A stretch of 64,000 nt of DNA from the NCBI GenBank assembly GCA_050633625.1, contig JBOEGW010000011.1:310001-374000 (forward strand). Reading direction: 5' to 3'. Position 1 is the first letter of the stretch. Every line of letters begins with the position of its first letter. A program made the position numbers and the translations under genes. Below the pieces are notes generated by a model that had not been told where the DNA came from, made no database searches, and was given only the letters and a program-made list of their open reading frames with translations. This document shows positions 1 to 9,289 of the stretch, one piece after another. Source of the DNA: JBOEGW01 sp050633625 (GTDB taxonomy: Bacteria > Pseudomonadota > Alphaproteobacteria > Rhodobacterales > Rhodobacteraceae).

Positions 1-162
1 GTCTTTGTAATCGTCACGCTCGGCGCGCAACGCATTGATTTCGACACCCTCATCGCCCGCTTCCAACGGATCAATCTCAGGCGCGTCTTCAGTGGTTTCC
101 GCCATGATTTCTTCGATCGCAGCTTCGATATCTTCCATCGAATTGTTTTTGGGATCAGCCAT
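1..162 (-). CDS. grpE: GrpE, nucleotide exchange factor of DnaK (N-terminal part only)
   Basis: Reading leftward from an ATG at 162, the frame stays open to the window edge for 54 codons. It begins MADPKNNSMEDIEAAIEEIM and continues through an acidic stretch into INALRAERDDYKD. That pattern, a disordered acidic tail followed by the start of a long helical coiled coil, is typical of GrpE. GrpE releases ADP from DnaK in the cytosolic chaperone cycle. Its position 11 bp downstream of hrcA on the same strand is the common hrcA-grpE arrangement. Only the N-terminus is seen, so the call rests on this and on the neighbour. Confidence 0.85.
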   Translation of the reverse strand, partial: MADPKNNSMEDIEAAIEEIMAETTEDAPEIDPLEAGDEGVEINALRAERDDYKD

Positions 163-173
163 TCTCTTACCTT

Positions 174-1241
174 CTACCCTCGGTCTGAGATCATTCGCCC
201 GACAAGTTGTGCTGTGTAATCCACAATCGGTACGATACGTCCATAGTTTAGGCGCGTAGGCCCGATGACCCCGACCGCGCCGATAATTTTTCGCTCCGAG
301 TTCATATAGGGAGAAACCACCAAAGAGGAACCCGAAAGTGAAAAAAGCTTGTTCTCAGAGCCAATAAAAATGCGCACACCATCGCCACTTTCGGTCACTT
401 GAAGGAATTCTGCGATATCCCGCTTGCGCTCAAGGTCATCAAAAAGCGTTTTGATGCGCTCAAGATCGGTGCTGTCGCCGCCGTCCAGAAGGTTGGAACG
501 CCCGCGAACGATGAGCCGTTCCGCACCATCCCCCTCGTCGAGCCAAGCCGCAAGGCCGCTTTCGACCATACTGCTTGCAAGGGCGTCAAGCTCTTGACGG
601 CGCGCCTTTATTTCCCGCTCCACGACAGTTCGCAGCTCTGTCAAAGTGCGGCCGCCCGCGAGCGCATTGATGAAATTTGATGCTTCGCGCATGGCGCTTG
701 GGGTCTGGCCTGTCGGTGGCGTGAAAACACGGTTCTCAACATGTCCATCCGCATAAACAAGCACAACAAGACCACGGTCCGGTGCGAGGCTTACAAACTC
801 AATATGCTTGATAGGTGCCTCATGTTTGGGCGTCAGGACAAGACTCGCCCCTTCTGTGAGGCCGGAAAGAGCGGCACCAACCCGATCAAGCAAACCTTGG
901 ACATTGCGCTCACCGTCCGTGACTGTTGCGTCAATTTTCTCGCGGTCAGTTGCATCCAGATCCGACACCTCAAGAAGACCATCGACAAACATGCGAAGCC
1001 CTTGTTCCGTCGGCAAGCGACCAGCAGAAACATGCGGGGAATTCAAAAGTCCCATAAGCTCAAGGTCTTGCATCACATTTCGGATGGTAGCGGCGCTCAC
1101 ATTTTCTGACAGGCTGCGCGACAACGTGCGAGACCCGACAGGTTCGCCGGTCGACAAATAGCTTTCCACCAAATGCCGAAACACCTCGCGGGAGCGATCA
1201 TTGAGTTCATCCAAACGTGGTGAGCCTTCGCCCATATTCAT
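174..1241 (-). CDS. hrcA: HrcA, heat-inducible transcription repressor
   Basis: The protein is about 355 residues. An N-terminal winged helix contains the family signatures ATIRNVMQDLELMGLL and SAGRLPTEQGLRMFVD, followed by the GAF-like and dimerisation regions. HrcA binds CIRCE operators and represses groESL or grpE genes. I start at the ATG at 1241 (or 1235, after GGGAG) rather than the longer frame from 1289, because the extra 16 residues look non-native and run close to the divergent rph start. No CIRCE element (TTAGCACTC-N9-GAGTGCTAA) is visible in the hrcA-rph gap, so I see no sign of autoregulation. Confidence 0.93.
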   Translation of the reverse strand: MNMGEGSPRLDELNDRSREVFRHLVESYLSTGEPVGSRTLSRSLSENVSAATIRNVMQDLELMGLLNSPHVSAGRLPTEQGLRMFVDGLLEVSDLDATDREKIDATVTDGERNVQGLLDRVGAALSGLTEGASLVLTPKHEAPIKHIEFVSLAPDRGLVVLVYADGHVENRVFTPPTGQTPSAMREASNFINALAGGRTLTELRTVVEREIKARRQELDALASSMVESGLAAWLDEGDGAERLIVRGRSNLLDGGDSTDLERIKTLFDDLERKRDIAEFLQVTESGDGVRIFIGSENKLFSLSGSSLVVSPYMNSERKIIGAVGVIGPTRLNYGRIVPIVDYTAQLVGRMISDRG

Positions 1242-1304
1242 TGCTCCCTTGCCTTTTGGCACGACCCATGAGAACCAAAACCGAACCACATTGAAAGGAA
1301 TACC

Positions 1305-2018
1305 ATGCGTCCGTCTGGTCGAAAAATAGATGAAATGCGCTCGATTTCAATTGAGACCGGCGTCACAAAACACGCAGAAGGCTCGTGCCTGATCAAAGTA
1401 GGCGATACGCACGTCTTGTGCACGGCTTCTTTGGAAGAACGGGTTCCTCCTTTTCTGCGCAATACCGGCCAAGGCTGGGTGACGGCGGAATACGGGATGT
1501 TGCCGCGCTCCACGTCGTCGCGGATGCGCCGCGAAGCCAGCGCCGGGAAACAGGGCGGACGCACTGTCGAAATCCAACGTCTGATTGGCCGCTCTCTGCG
1601 CGCCGGGGTCGATCGTCAGGCGATGGGCGAACGTCAAATCACTGTTGATTGCGATGTCATTCAGGCGGACGGCGGAACGCGCTGCGCTGCGATCACCGGT
1701 GGGTGGGTCGCGCTTCGATTGGCTGTGAATAAGCTGATGAAAGCCGGCGACATTGCAACTGATCCCTTGGTTGATCCTGTCGCGGCGATTTCTTGCGGGA
1801 TTTACGCCGGGCAACCCGTGCTTGACCTAGATTACCCCGAAGATTCTGAAGCGGGTGTTGATGGCAATTTCGTGATGACGGGTTCTGGGCAGCTGATCGA
1901 GATTCAAATGTCGGCGGAAGGATCAACCTTTTCCCGCCCGCAGATGAACGAGTTGCTTGAATTGGCGGACAAAGGCGTTGCGGAACTCGTCGCGCTGCAA
2001 AAGAGCGTCACAGCATGA
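1305..2018 (+). CDS. rph: RNase PH, 3'-end tRNA-processing phosphorolytic exonuclease
   Basis: A 237-residue protein of normal family length. It carries the characteristic EIQRLIGRSLRAGVD and CDVIQADGGTRCAAITGG motifs of the phosphate- and RNA-binding site. The enzyme trims tRNA 3' ends with inorganic phosphate. The ATG follows GAAAGGA at good spacing, and the gene diverges from hrcA. Its stop overlaps the rdgB start by four bases (ATGA), giving a coupled rph-rdgB-hemW run. The C-terminus is intact. Confidence 0.95.
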   Translation: MRPSGRKIDEMRSISIETGVTKHAEGSCLIKVGDTHVLCTASLEERVPPFLRNTGQGWVTAEYGMLPRSTSSRMRREASAGKQGGRTVEIQRLIGRSLRAGVDRQAMGERQITVDCDVIQADGGTRCAAITGGWVALRLAVNKLMKAGDIATDPLVDPVAAISCGIYAGQPVLDLDYPEDSEAGVDGNFVMTGSGQLIEIQMSAEGSTFSRPQMNELLELADKGVAELVALQKSVTA

Positions 2019-2626
2019 CCCGCCGGTTTCAGGAGTCGCAACTCGTCATCGCAACCCACAATGCGGGAAAGCTACGCGAAATTTCCGAGCTCCTGAAGCC
2101 GTTTGGCGTATCGGTGACATCCGCCGGGGAATTGGGGCTGAGCGAGCCGGCAGAAACCGAAAGCACATTTGTGGGAAATGCGCGGATCAAAGCGCATTTC
2201 GCAGCGAAAGAAACAGGTCTTCCAGCATTATCCGACGATAGCGGTATCTCGGTGGATGCGCTGGACGGCGCGCCCGGTGTTTACACTGCCGATTGGGCAG
2301 AGACCGATACTGGTCGAGATTTCTCAATGGCGATGTCAAAAACTTGGCACATGCTGGAAGACCAAAACGCACCGGAACCACGCACCGCGTCATTCAATTG
2401 TACTCTGTGTTTGGCTTGGCCTGATGGTCACGATGAGGTGTTTGTGGGGAAAGTCGCTGGACGACTCACCTGGCCGATGCGCGGAACAAAAGGATTTGGG
2501 TACGATCCAATGTTCGTGCCCAACGGGCATGAAATGACCTTTGCCGAGATGGACCCAACACAAAAGCACGCAATGAGCCACCGTGCCGATGCCTTTTCAA
2601 AACTGGTGAATGCCTGTTTTGGATGA
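2015..2626 (+). CDS. rdgB: RdgB/HAM1 non-canonical purine NTP pyrophosphatase
   Basis: A 203-residue Ham1-family enzyme that hydrolyses dITP, ITP and XTP to monophosphates and so keeps deaminated purines out of DNA and RNA. Visible motifs are the nucleotide-binding ATHNAGK near residues 13-19, the acidic LSDDSGISVDALDGAPGVY block, KGFGYDPMF and a C-terminal SHRADAF. It is translationally coupled to rph upstream, and its end overlaps the hemW start by 17 bp. Confidence 0.95.
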   Translation: MTRRFQESQLVIATHNAGKLREISELLKPFGVSVTSAGELGLSEPAETESTFVGNARIKAHFAAKETGLPALSDDSGISVDALDGAPGVYTADWAETDTGRDFSMAMSKTWHMLEDQNAPEPRTASFNCTLCLAWPDGHDEVFVGKVAGRLTWPMRGTKGFGYDPMFVPNGHEMTFAEMDPTQKHAMSHRADAFSKLVNACFG

Positions 2627-3764
2627 GGATTGGAAAAATGGAGGTTTTGGCCTCTATATCCATTGGCCGTTTTGCGCAGCAAAATGTCCTTACTGCGATT
2701 TCAACAGCCATGTTTCCGCTAAGATAGACTCTGATTCATGGCACAAATCCTACATTTCGGAAATTGTTCGATATGGTCAAGAGACCGCAGGTCGAACACT
2801 AAGTTCGGTCTATTTCGGTGGTGGAACCCCGTCATTGATGGAGCCGAAAACCGTTGGGGCGATCCTCGATGAAGTTGCGAAAACCTGGTCGCTTTCAAAT
2901 GATCTAGAGGTGACATTGGAAGCAAACCCTTCGTCAGTTGAGGCTGCGAGATTTCAAGGATTTCGAGCGGCCGGTGTGCGCCGGGTGTCGATGGGGTTTC
3001 AAGCGCTTGACGATGACAGCTTGCGAAAGCTGGGTCGTTTACATGATGTTAAAACAGCTATGTCGGCCCTTGAGGTTGCGCGCGACCATTTTGACCGCGT
3101 GAGTTTTGATCTGATTTACGCCCGGCAGGATCAAAGTTTAGCTCAGTGGGAGGCTGAACTGACGTGGGCCCTGAGTTTGCAGCCAGATCACTTGTCTTTG
3201 TACCAGCTCACCATTGAGGAGGGAACAGCATTTGGTGATCGTTTCGAACGCAACAAACTACCGGGCCTGCCAAGCGAAGACCTTTCCGCCGACATGTACT
3301 TTTTGACTCAAGACATGACCGAAGCCGCCGGACTTCCGGCTTATGAGGTCTCAAATCACGCGCGCGATGGCGAACAATCACGACACAATTTGATATACTG
3401 GCGTGGTGGCGACTACGTCGGAATTGGCCCGGGAGCGCACGGACGACTCACTCTCAACGGTCAGCGAACGGCAACCTGGACTGAACTTATGCCAACTCAA
3501 TGGCTCAAAGGCCCGAAAGAAGCCGGTCGTGAGCCGCTTTCTCGCGCTGATCATGCCGGGGAATACCTCATGATGAGCCTCCGGACGACGAGAGGCACCT
3601 CTTTAGGTCGGTTTGAAGCGATCCTTGGCTCACCTCTAGAAGCAAGCAAAATCAACGCGTTAGAGGGTCTATCTCTAGTTGAATGCACTGGTGGCAGGCT
3701 CAGGGCGACACGAAGCGGCCGCGCGGTGCTCAACGCGATCCTTGCGGACTTACTTCCAAACTAG
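2610..3764 (+). CDS. hemW: HemW, radical-SAM haem chaperone (coproporphyrinogen-III-oxidase-like)
   Basis: A 384-residue radical-SAM protein. The 4Fe-4S motif CxxxCxxC sits at residues 22-29 (CAAKCPYC), followed by the SAM-binding YFGGGTPSL and the HemN C-terminal domain. HemW binds haem and delivers it to respiratory enzymes. Many annotations call it oxygen-independent coproporphyrinogen oxidase, but the short N-terminus before the cluster fits HemW better than HemN. It lies third in the rph-rdgB-hemW run and converges with parB, overlapping it by four bases. Confidence 0.9.
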   Translation: MPVLDEDWKNGGFGLYIHWPFCAAKCPYCDFNSHVSAKIDSDSWHKSYISEIVRYGQETAGRTLSSVYFGGGTPSLMEPKTVGAILDEVAKTWSLSNDLEVTLEANPSSVEAARFQGFRAAGVRRVSMGFQALDDDSLRKLGRLHDVKTAMSALEVARDHFDRVSFDLIYARQDQSLAQWEAELTWALSLQPDHLSLYQLTIEEGTAFGDRFERNKLPGLPSEDLSADMYFLTQDMTEAAGLPAYEVSNHARDGEQSRHNLIYWRGGDYVGIGPGAHGRLTLNGQRTATWTELMPTQWLKGPKEAGREPLSRADHAGEYLMMSLRTTRGTSLGRFEAILGSPLEASKINALEGLSLVECTGGRLRATRSGRAVLNAILADLLPN

Positions 3765-4663
3765 ACGTCACCCCCCAACCGCCGACACAAATCATCTAGC
3801 GCCTCCAAGGACGGGTACTTGATTGTTAGAGTACCGTCTTCACCCGATCCGTGATTGATGCTCACGTTCATGCCGATTGTCGCGCTGAGATCACCTTCAA
3901 GGGCCAGTGTATCGGCGTCCTTTGAAGGTTTCTGCCGCGTGTTAGAGACTGATTTTGCCTCACCAGCACTCGGCTTCTTCGCCAAGCGCTCGGTCTCGCG
4001 GACGGATAGTCCAGCCGCGATGACCTGTTTCGCCAAGGCGCTCGGATTTTCCGAAGTGATCAATGCTCGCGCATGACCCGTTGAAATATCCCCAGCAATC
4101 AAATGGACCTGAATGTCCTCAGGAAGACTCAAGAGGCGCAACATGTTGGCAATATGTGATCTGCTTTTCCCAAGGGCTTCTGCGAGTTGTTCTTGCGTAT
4201 GCCCAAATTTCTTCATGAGATCCCGGTATCCAGCAGCTTCTTCAACTGGATTTAGGTCAGCACGCTGGATGTTTTCAATGATCGCGACTTCCAACGCCTC
4301 TGTATCGTCGTAATCACGAACAACAGCAGGCACCTCGTGAAGTTGCGCCAGTTGTGCCGCGCGCCAACGTCTTTCACCCGCTACAATCTGATACTCGCCC
4401 TGCTTCTCAGGGTCTGGACGCAAGATAAGAGGCTGAATAATGCCCTTTTCTTTGATTGACGCCGCCAAGTCCGCCAGTTGATCCCGTGTAAACCGCCGCC
4501 GTGGCTGTTCTGGGTTTGGATGAATTTTTTCTACGGAAACGATCAATTCGGGACGACGAGTCGAAGATGAATCGCTTTGTGTTTCCTTTGGTTCAGGCGA
4601 CACATCAGCCATGAGTGCTGACAGACCGCGGCCAAGGCCTCTATTTGGTTTTTGATTTGTCAT
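3761..4663 (-). CDS. parB: ParB, chromosome-partitioning parS-binding CTPase
   Basis: A 300-residue chromosomal ParB. After an N-terminal ParA-contact peptide (RGLGRGLSALM, residues 8-18) come the CTP-binding patches GERRWR (96-101) and ENIQRADLNPVEEA (130-143). A helix-turn-helix lies at about 155-180 (GKSRSHIANMLRLL), then GDISTGHARALI, and a C-terminal dimerisation domain. ParB loads at parS and spreads to form the origin-segregation complex. It is coupled to parA by an ATGA overlap. Two perfect parS sites lie within 3.5 kb upstream in rsmG and mnmG. Confidence 0.96.
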   Translation of the reverse strand: MTNQKPNRGLGRGLSALMADVSPEPKETQSDSSSTRRPELIVSVEKIHPNPEQPRRRFTRDQLADLAASIKEKGIIQPLILRPDPEKQGEYQIVAGERRWRAAQLAQLHEVPAVVRDYDDTEALEVAIIENIQRADLNPVEEAAGYRDLMKKFGHTQEQLAEALGKSRSHIANMLRLLSLPEDIQVHLIAGDISTGHARALITSENPSALAKQVIAAGLSVRETERLAKKPSAGEAKSVSNTRQKPSKDADTLALEGDLSATIGMNVSINHGSGEDGTLTIKYPSLEALDDLCRRLGGDV

Positions 4664-5469
4664 TCTGAACTCCTTTGGCTTTTCTCATCTAACTCTTTCG
4701 CCAACGCCACATATGCCAAGGCCCCTTTGGACATTGGGTCATAGGAGGTCACAGGCATCGCAAACGAAGGCGATTCGCTCACACGTACATTTCTGGGGAT
4801 CATCGTTTTGAACACAAGGTTGCCCAATGTGCCGCGCGCATCTTCTTCGACTTGCCGCGACAAATTGTTCCGCAAATCATGCATTGTTAGAACAATGCCT
4901 TCTATCCTGAGTTGGCGATTTGCGGCTTCACGGATTTCCCTAATTGTTAACATCAGTTGAGACAGCCCTTCCAGCGCGAAAAACTCGCTCTGGAGCGGAA
5001 TTAGGACGGAATGAGAGGCCACAAGCGCATTCACTGTCAACAAATTGAGGGACGGCGGGCTATCGATAAGAACATAATCCAAACCGAGGCCCTGTGTGTC
5101 CACACTGCGGAGCGCGTCGTGCAAGAGGTGGCTCCGTTTTTCATTTGCCACAAGCTCAATATCGGCCGATGAGAGGTCTGTCGTTGCGGGCGCGATATAC
5201 AGGCGCGCAATCCCAGTTGGTCGGATGACCTCTGAGACCGGCATTTCTTCCAACAACAGGTCATACGTCGATTTTGCGCGATCATTCGCTTCAATGCCCA
5301 GTCCAGTAGACGCATTTCCTTGTGGATCCAGATCAACGATGAGAACTTTACGTCCCAACTCCGCCAACGCGGCGCCCAGATTAATGGCCGTCGTTGTTTT
5401 TCCCACGCCGCCCTTTTGGTTTGTGACTGCCATGATTTTCGGCATTTTCGCGTGGTGTACGTCAGGCAC
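4660..5469 (-). CDS. parA: ParA, chromosome-partitioning ATPase
   Basis: A ParA/Soj-type ATPase of about 269 residues. The deviant Walker A KGGVGKTT is at residues 19-26 from the chosen start, the switch region reads VDLDPQGNASTGLG, and the Walker B region reads YVLIDSPPSL. I chose the GTG at 5469 because GGAGAG lies 7 bases upstream; the longer frame begins at a TTG at 5484 that overlaps this Shine-Dalgarno sequence. The start overlaps the rsmG stop, which implies coupled translation in the mnmE-mnmG-rsmG-parA-parB run. Confidence 0.96.
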   Translation of the reverse strand: MPDVHHAKMPKIMAVTNQKGGVGKTTTAINLGAALAELGRKVLIVDLDPQGNASTGLGIEANDRAKSTYDLLLEEMPVSEVIRPTGIARLYIAPATTDLSSADIELVANEKRSHLLHDALRSVDTQGLGLDYVLIDSPPSLNLLTVNALVASHSVLIPLQSEFFALEGLSQLMLTIREIREAANRQLRIEGIVLTMHDLRNNLSRQVEEDARGTLGNLVFKTMIPRNVRVSESPSFAMPVTSYDPMSKGALAYVALAKELDEKSQRSSE

Positions 5470-6085
5470 GTGAGAACTCTCCAACTTTCAAAATTCTGGC
5501 GTCTGGGTCAGTCATACTCTCGATTCTCTCGCAATCAAACTTCCAAGCGTCTCGCGCTTCGGAAATCTCTTTATCGGCCCCCGCTCCCTTCAGAAACAAG
5601 CAAATTCCATCTTTTGATTTATGCCTTTCAGCGTATCCGAGAAGGTTGGAGAGGGAAGTAAGTGCGCGCGCGGACACTACGCCTGCGGCGAGCGGCGGCA
5701 CCTCTTCAATCCTGCGGGAGAAGACGTTGAGCTTGATTCCTGTTTGTCGCGCGACTGTTTGAAGGAAGCTCGCCTTCCGTAAATCGCTTTCGATGCAAGA
5801 AACCTTGAGGTTCGGCATGGACTCATGAGCAAGTATCGCCACAACCGCGCCAGGAAACCCGCCTCCCGTGCCCATATCGGCCCATATCGTTGCATCAGCG
5901 GGTGCATGAGAAAAAAGTTGTGCAGAGTCTAAGAAGTGGCGTGACCAAAGATGGTCTATGGACGAGCCAGAAACCAAATTGATGGTCTTATTCCACTTTT
6001 TGATCAGCTCCGCGTAGGCGTCCAACCGTTCCATTGTTTCACGTGAAACATCCAATGAGTCTCGGAACGCATCCCGGCCAGTCAT
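5462..6085 (-). CDS. rsmG: RsmG (GidB), 16S rRNA m7G527 methyltransferase
   Basis: A 207-residue SAM-dependent methyltransferase that modifies G527 of 16S rRNA. The SAM-binding loop is DMGTGGGFPG at residues 70-79; the upstream KKWNKTINLVSGSS and HFLDS signatures are typical of the family. The start overlaps the mnmG stop (ATGA). Codons 13-17 lie inside a perfect parS palindrome (6035-6050), so the DNA here serves both coding and chromosome segregation. Confidence 0.95.
   Translation of the reverse strand: MTGRDAFRDSLDVSRETMERLDAYAELIKKWNKTINLVSGSSIDHLWSRHFLDSAQLFSHAPADATIWADMGTGGGFPGAVVAILAHESMPNLKVSCIESDLRKASFLQTVARQTGIKLNVFSRRIEEVPPLAAGVVSARALTSLSNLLGYAERHKSKDGICLFLKGAGADKEISEARDAWKFDCERIESMTDPDARILKVGEFSRA
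6035..6050. other. parS centromere site (copy 1, inside rsmG)
   Basis: The sequence TGTTTCACGTGAAACA is an exact match to the 16-bp bacterial parS consensus and a perfect palindrome. It is embedded in the 5' part of rsmG and lies about 4.7 kb from the presumed oriC and 1.4 kb from parB. ParB is expected to bind and load here. Confidence 0.93.
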
Positions 6086-7959
6086 GCTGATTTTCTCCGC
6101 GCGCCTTGGCGTACCTTCGCTAGGATGAGCATCAACGCAGCGGGCGTAATTCCCTCGATCCGCCCCGCCTGCCCAATCGTCTCAGGCTGCGCGTGAATCA
6201 ATTTTGAGGTCAGCTCGTTCGTGAGACCATTCAACTCACCATAAGCGAAACCACTCGGGATCGAGACATCCTCATCACGACGCAGCGCTTGGATATCTTT
6301 AACTTGACGATCAAGGTATTTCGCATACAGCGCGTCTTTCTCGACTTGTGAACGGACACCCTCATCCACGCAGGATAGTGACGGATCCACCACCAGCAGC
6401 TCATCAAAAGTCATGCCGGGAATACTCAATAGATCGTACCCAGTTCTCCGGGAACCGTCTTCGCGCACGCGAACATTCGACGCATTCACCTGTTGAGGCG
6501 TGTATGTCGTTTCCTCCAGCACGCTCCGAGCATGATTCAACTTCTCCATCTTGCTTTCAAAGCATCCTTGCCGCGTTTCGCCAACGATTCCAAGGTCGAT
6601 CGCCAAAGGCGTAAGCCGTTGATCCGCGTTATCCGCGCGCAAGGAAAGGCGGAATTCGGCGCGGGATGTGAACATCCTGTAAGGCTCAGATACACCACGC
6701 GTTGTCAAATCATCGAGCATCACACCAATATAGGAATTGGACCGTGTAAAACGATCGACTTCTGTGTCAGAGCTTCTCGCCGCAGCGTTCAAACCCGCGA
6801 CAAGGCCTTGCGCACCAGCTTCCTCGTAACCAGTGGTGCCATTAATCTGTCCCGCCAAGAACAAACCAGAGAGAGATCTCATCTCAAGAGTGCCTGTCAA
6901 AGCGCGCGGATCAACATAGTCGTACTCAATCGCATACCCCGGCTGCAAAATTTTCACATTTTCAAGCCCAGGCATGGAACGTACATACAGCTCTTGCACA
7001 TCTTCCGGTAGAGAGGTCGAAATTCCATTCGGATAGACGGTCGAAACGGAAAGCCCTTCTGGCTCCAGAAACACCTGATGCGAGGATTTTTCCGCGAAAC
7101 GGACAACTTTATCCTCAATGGACGGGCAATAGCGCGGTCCGACCCCGTCAATGTGACCTCCATACATAGCCGAACGATCCAAATTTTCACGAATGATCTC
7201 GTGAGTACGTTCGTTGGTTGTCGTGATTCCACAAGAGACCTGTTTTGCAACCGGCTGATGGTTCATGAACGAAAACATTTCTGGGATGTCGTCGCCCTTT
7301 TGGTCCTCTAGTTCAGCCCATGCGATGGTGTTTCCGTCAAGACGCGGTGGCGTCCCAGTTTTCAGTCGACCAAACGATACTCCTAGGACGTCCATCTGTT
7401 CCGCAAGGCGTATGGAAGCGCTATCACCCATGCGCCCTGCGGGAATTTGCTTGTTCCCGATATGAATCACGCCTCGAAGGAAAGTTCCGGTTGTCAGAAT
7501 AACTGACTTCGCATGGATTTCGGCACCGTCGCGTAGAGTCACGCCTTGAACGGCAACCTCGTCCGACAAAAGCCCGGTCACTTCCGCCTCAATCACTGTC
7601 AGGCCCGGAATTTCAGCGATAAGCTTTTGTGTTGCTGCCTTATACAAAGCCCGATCGGCCTGAGCGCGCGGGCCTTGGACAGCTGGGCCTTTTGAACGGT
7701 TGAGCAACCGAAATTGGATCCCAGCCAAATCAGCTGCTAAGCCCATTAACCCACCTAGCGCATCAATCTCACGGACCAAATGTCCTTTTCCAAGACCACC
7801 AATCGCTGGATTACAGGACATAACGCCCAAATCCGTTTTGCGCAGCGTTACCAAAGCGGTGGATGCGCCCGACCTCGCAGCAGCGGACGCTGCCTCAACG
7901 CCCGCGTGCCCGCCACCGACAACCACTACATCAAAATCCGGATGTTTCACGTGAAACAC
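6082..7959 (-). CDS. mnmG: MnmG (GidA), tRNA uridine-34 carboxymethylaminomethyl-modifying FAD enzyme
   Basis: A 625-residue FAD protein that, with MnmE, installs the cmnm5 group on U34 of tRNAs. The dinucleotide-binding GGGHAG is at residues 15-20, SCNPAIGGLGKGH carries one conserved cysteine, and RYCPSIEDK carries the second. The annotated start at 7959 is GTG (V/MFHVKH). A second GTG at 7947 has a better-spaced AGGAG and may be the true start. Either way, translation begins inside a parS palindrome. The gene sits 18 bp downstream of mnmE. Confidence 0.96.
   Translation of the reverse strand: MFHVKHPDFDVVVVGGGHAGVEAASAAARSGASTALVTLRKTDLGVMSCNPAIGGLGKGHLVREIDALGGLMGLAADLAGIQFRLLNRSKGPAVQGPRAQADRALYKAATQKLIAEIPGLTVIEAEVTGLLSDEVAVQGVTLRDGAEIHAKSVILTTGTFLRGVIHIGNKQIPAGRMGDSASIRLAEQMDVLGVSFGRLKTGTPPRLDGNTIAWAELEDQKGDDIPEMFSFMNHQPVAKQVSCGITTTNERTHEIIRENLDRSAMYGGHIDGVGPRYCPSIEDKVVRFAEKSSHQVFLEPEGLSVSTVYPNGISTSLPEDVQELYVRSMPGLENVKILQPGYAIEYDYVDPRALTGTLEMRSLSGLFLAGQINGTTGYEEAGAQGLVAGLNAAARSSDTEVDRFTRSNSYIGVMLDDLTTRGVSEPYRMFTSRAEFRLSLRADNADQRLTPLAIDLGIVGETRQGCFESKMEKLNHARSVLEETTYTPQQVNASNVRVREDGSRRTGYDLLSIPGMTFDELLVVDPSLSCVDEGVRSQVEKDALYAKYLDRQVKDIQALRRDEDVSIPSGFAYGELNGLTNELTSKLIHAQPETIGQAGRIEGITPAALMLILAKVRQGARRKSA
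7943..7958. other. parS centromere site (copy 2, at the mnmG start)
   Basis: A second exact TGTTTCACGTGAAACA palindrome. It spans the first codons of mnmG, encoding the FHVKH peptide, and lies 1.9 kb from copy 1 and about 2.7 kb from the presumed oriC. ParB occupancy here would cover the translation-initiation region of mnmG. Confidence 0.93.
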
Positions 7960-7977
7960 TCCTCTCGAACTGAACGC

Positions 7978-9264
7978 CTATTTACCAAGGCAAAAACTCG
8001 CAAAAATCTCATCAAGCACATTTTCAACGTCAACACGCCCCACCAACATATCCAAAGCCCTCAACGCAACCCGCAACTCCTCGGCACAAAGCTCTGTACG
8101 GCTTGATCCATGCTCTAACTCGATTCGAGCGTTTTCCAAACCCTGGACTGCGTGCCCAAGCGCCAATCTATGCCGTTCGCGCATCACCACACCAGCAACC
8201 TGAGCACGACTTTCCAAATTCTCTGTGACCTGGGCCAGCAACTCGCTCACCCCAAGACCCGTCTTCCCCGAAACGCGCTGACTTCCCGCCTGAAGATCAC
8301 CTTTGCCCACCACGACAATATCGTCCTTCTCGGGCGCAAACACAGGTGCCTCACCCTCTCTTGACAACAGAAAAACACGCAAATCCGCTGCATCAGCGCG
8401 CGACTTGGCCAAATCAACACCCAGCCGCTCTACTTCGTCGGCGGTTTCGCGAACGCCAGCAGTATCCAATAAAGTTACAGGCAAACCAGCCAAATCCATA
8501 TTCACCTCAATCACATCGCGCGTAGTCCCTGCTACGGACGATGTAATGGCAGCGGCGCGCCCGGCAATCGCGTTCAGCAATGTGGATTTTCCGGCATTCG
8601 GAGGACCAACAATCGCCACCTCAAATCCGTTTCTGATCCGCTCAGCGACGAAAGACCCTTCAAACTCGCGAGACACGGATTTCTGGACTTCGTTCAAAAG
8701 CGCCATAACTTCCGGTGACACGTCAACAGGAACAGCGTCATCCACGAAATCAATCGTCGCTTCCAGAAGCGCCAAAGCGCGGGTTAAATCTTGCCGCCAA
8801 GCGCGAGCCTTTTCGCCAATACCACCCGACAAAACCCGCAAAGCCTGAACACGTTGAGCCTCTGTTTCTGCATCAATCAGGTCAGCCAGCCCTTCGACCT
8901 GCGCCAAATCCAACTGTTCATTTTCAAGAGCACGCCTCGTAAACTCACCCGGTTCAGCCAGCCGGCACCCAGAAATCGTCTCTAATTCAGCCAAAACAGC
9001 ACTCGCAACCGCTGTTGAGCCGTGAACATGGAACTCGACGACATCTTCGCCGGTGAAACTATGCGCCCGTTCGAAAACCAAAACGAGCGCCTGATCCAAA
9101 ACAGTCCCATCTGATCTTCGCAGATATCTCAACGCGCTTGATCTGGGAGCTGGCAGGACACCCGCCAGTTGCTTCCCTATATCAAAAGCATCATCACCTG
9201 AGACACGAATAATCGCGACGCCTGATTTTCCACGCGCTGTCGCAAGAGCAAAAATCGAGTCCAT
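7978..9264 (-). CDS. mnmE: MnmE (TrmE), tRNA-modification GTPase
   Basis: A 428-residue GTPase, the partner of MnmG in U34 modification. An N-terminal tetrahydrofolate-binding domain (MDSIFALATARGKSGVAIIR) precedes a central G domain with GPPNAGKSTLLNAIAG, the TSSVAGTTRD switch and DTAGVRE. The C-terminal cysteine motif CLGK is intact. The base-recognition motif, normally NKxD, reads GKGD here; I do not know how common this is among relatives. I start at the ATG at 9264 after GGGTGA rather than the upstream TTG. Confidence 0.95.
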   Translation of the reverse strand: MDSIFALATARGKSGVAIIRVSGDDAFDIGKQLAGVLPAPRSSALRYLRRSDGTVLDQALVLVFERAHSFTGEDVVEFHVHGSTAVASAVLAELETISGCRLAEPGEFTRRALENEQLDLAQVEGLADLIDAETEAQRVQALRVLSGGIGEKARAWRQDLTRALALLEATIDFVDDAVPVDVSPEVMALLNEVQKSVSREFEGSFVAERIRNGFEVAIVGPPNAGKSTLLNAIAGRAAAITSSVAGTTRDVIEVNMDLAGLPVTLLDTAGVRETADEVERLGVDLAKSRADAADLRVFLLSREGEAPVFAPEKDDIVVVGKGDLQAGSQRVSGKTGLGVSELLAQVTENLESRAQVAGVVMRERHRLALGHAVQGLENARIELEHGSSRTELCAEELRVALRALDMLVGRVDVENVLDEIFASFCLGK

Positions 9265-9289
9265 GGTGTCACCCAATCATAACTGGGAG

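Noticed and set aside
1242..1304. CIRCE operator between hrcA and rph
   Set aside because: No TTAGCACTC or GAGTGCTAA arms are present in this 63-bp gap.
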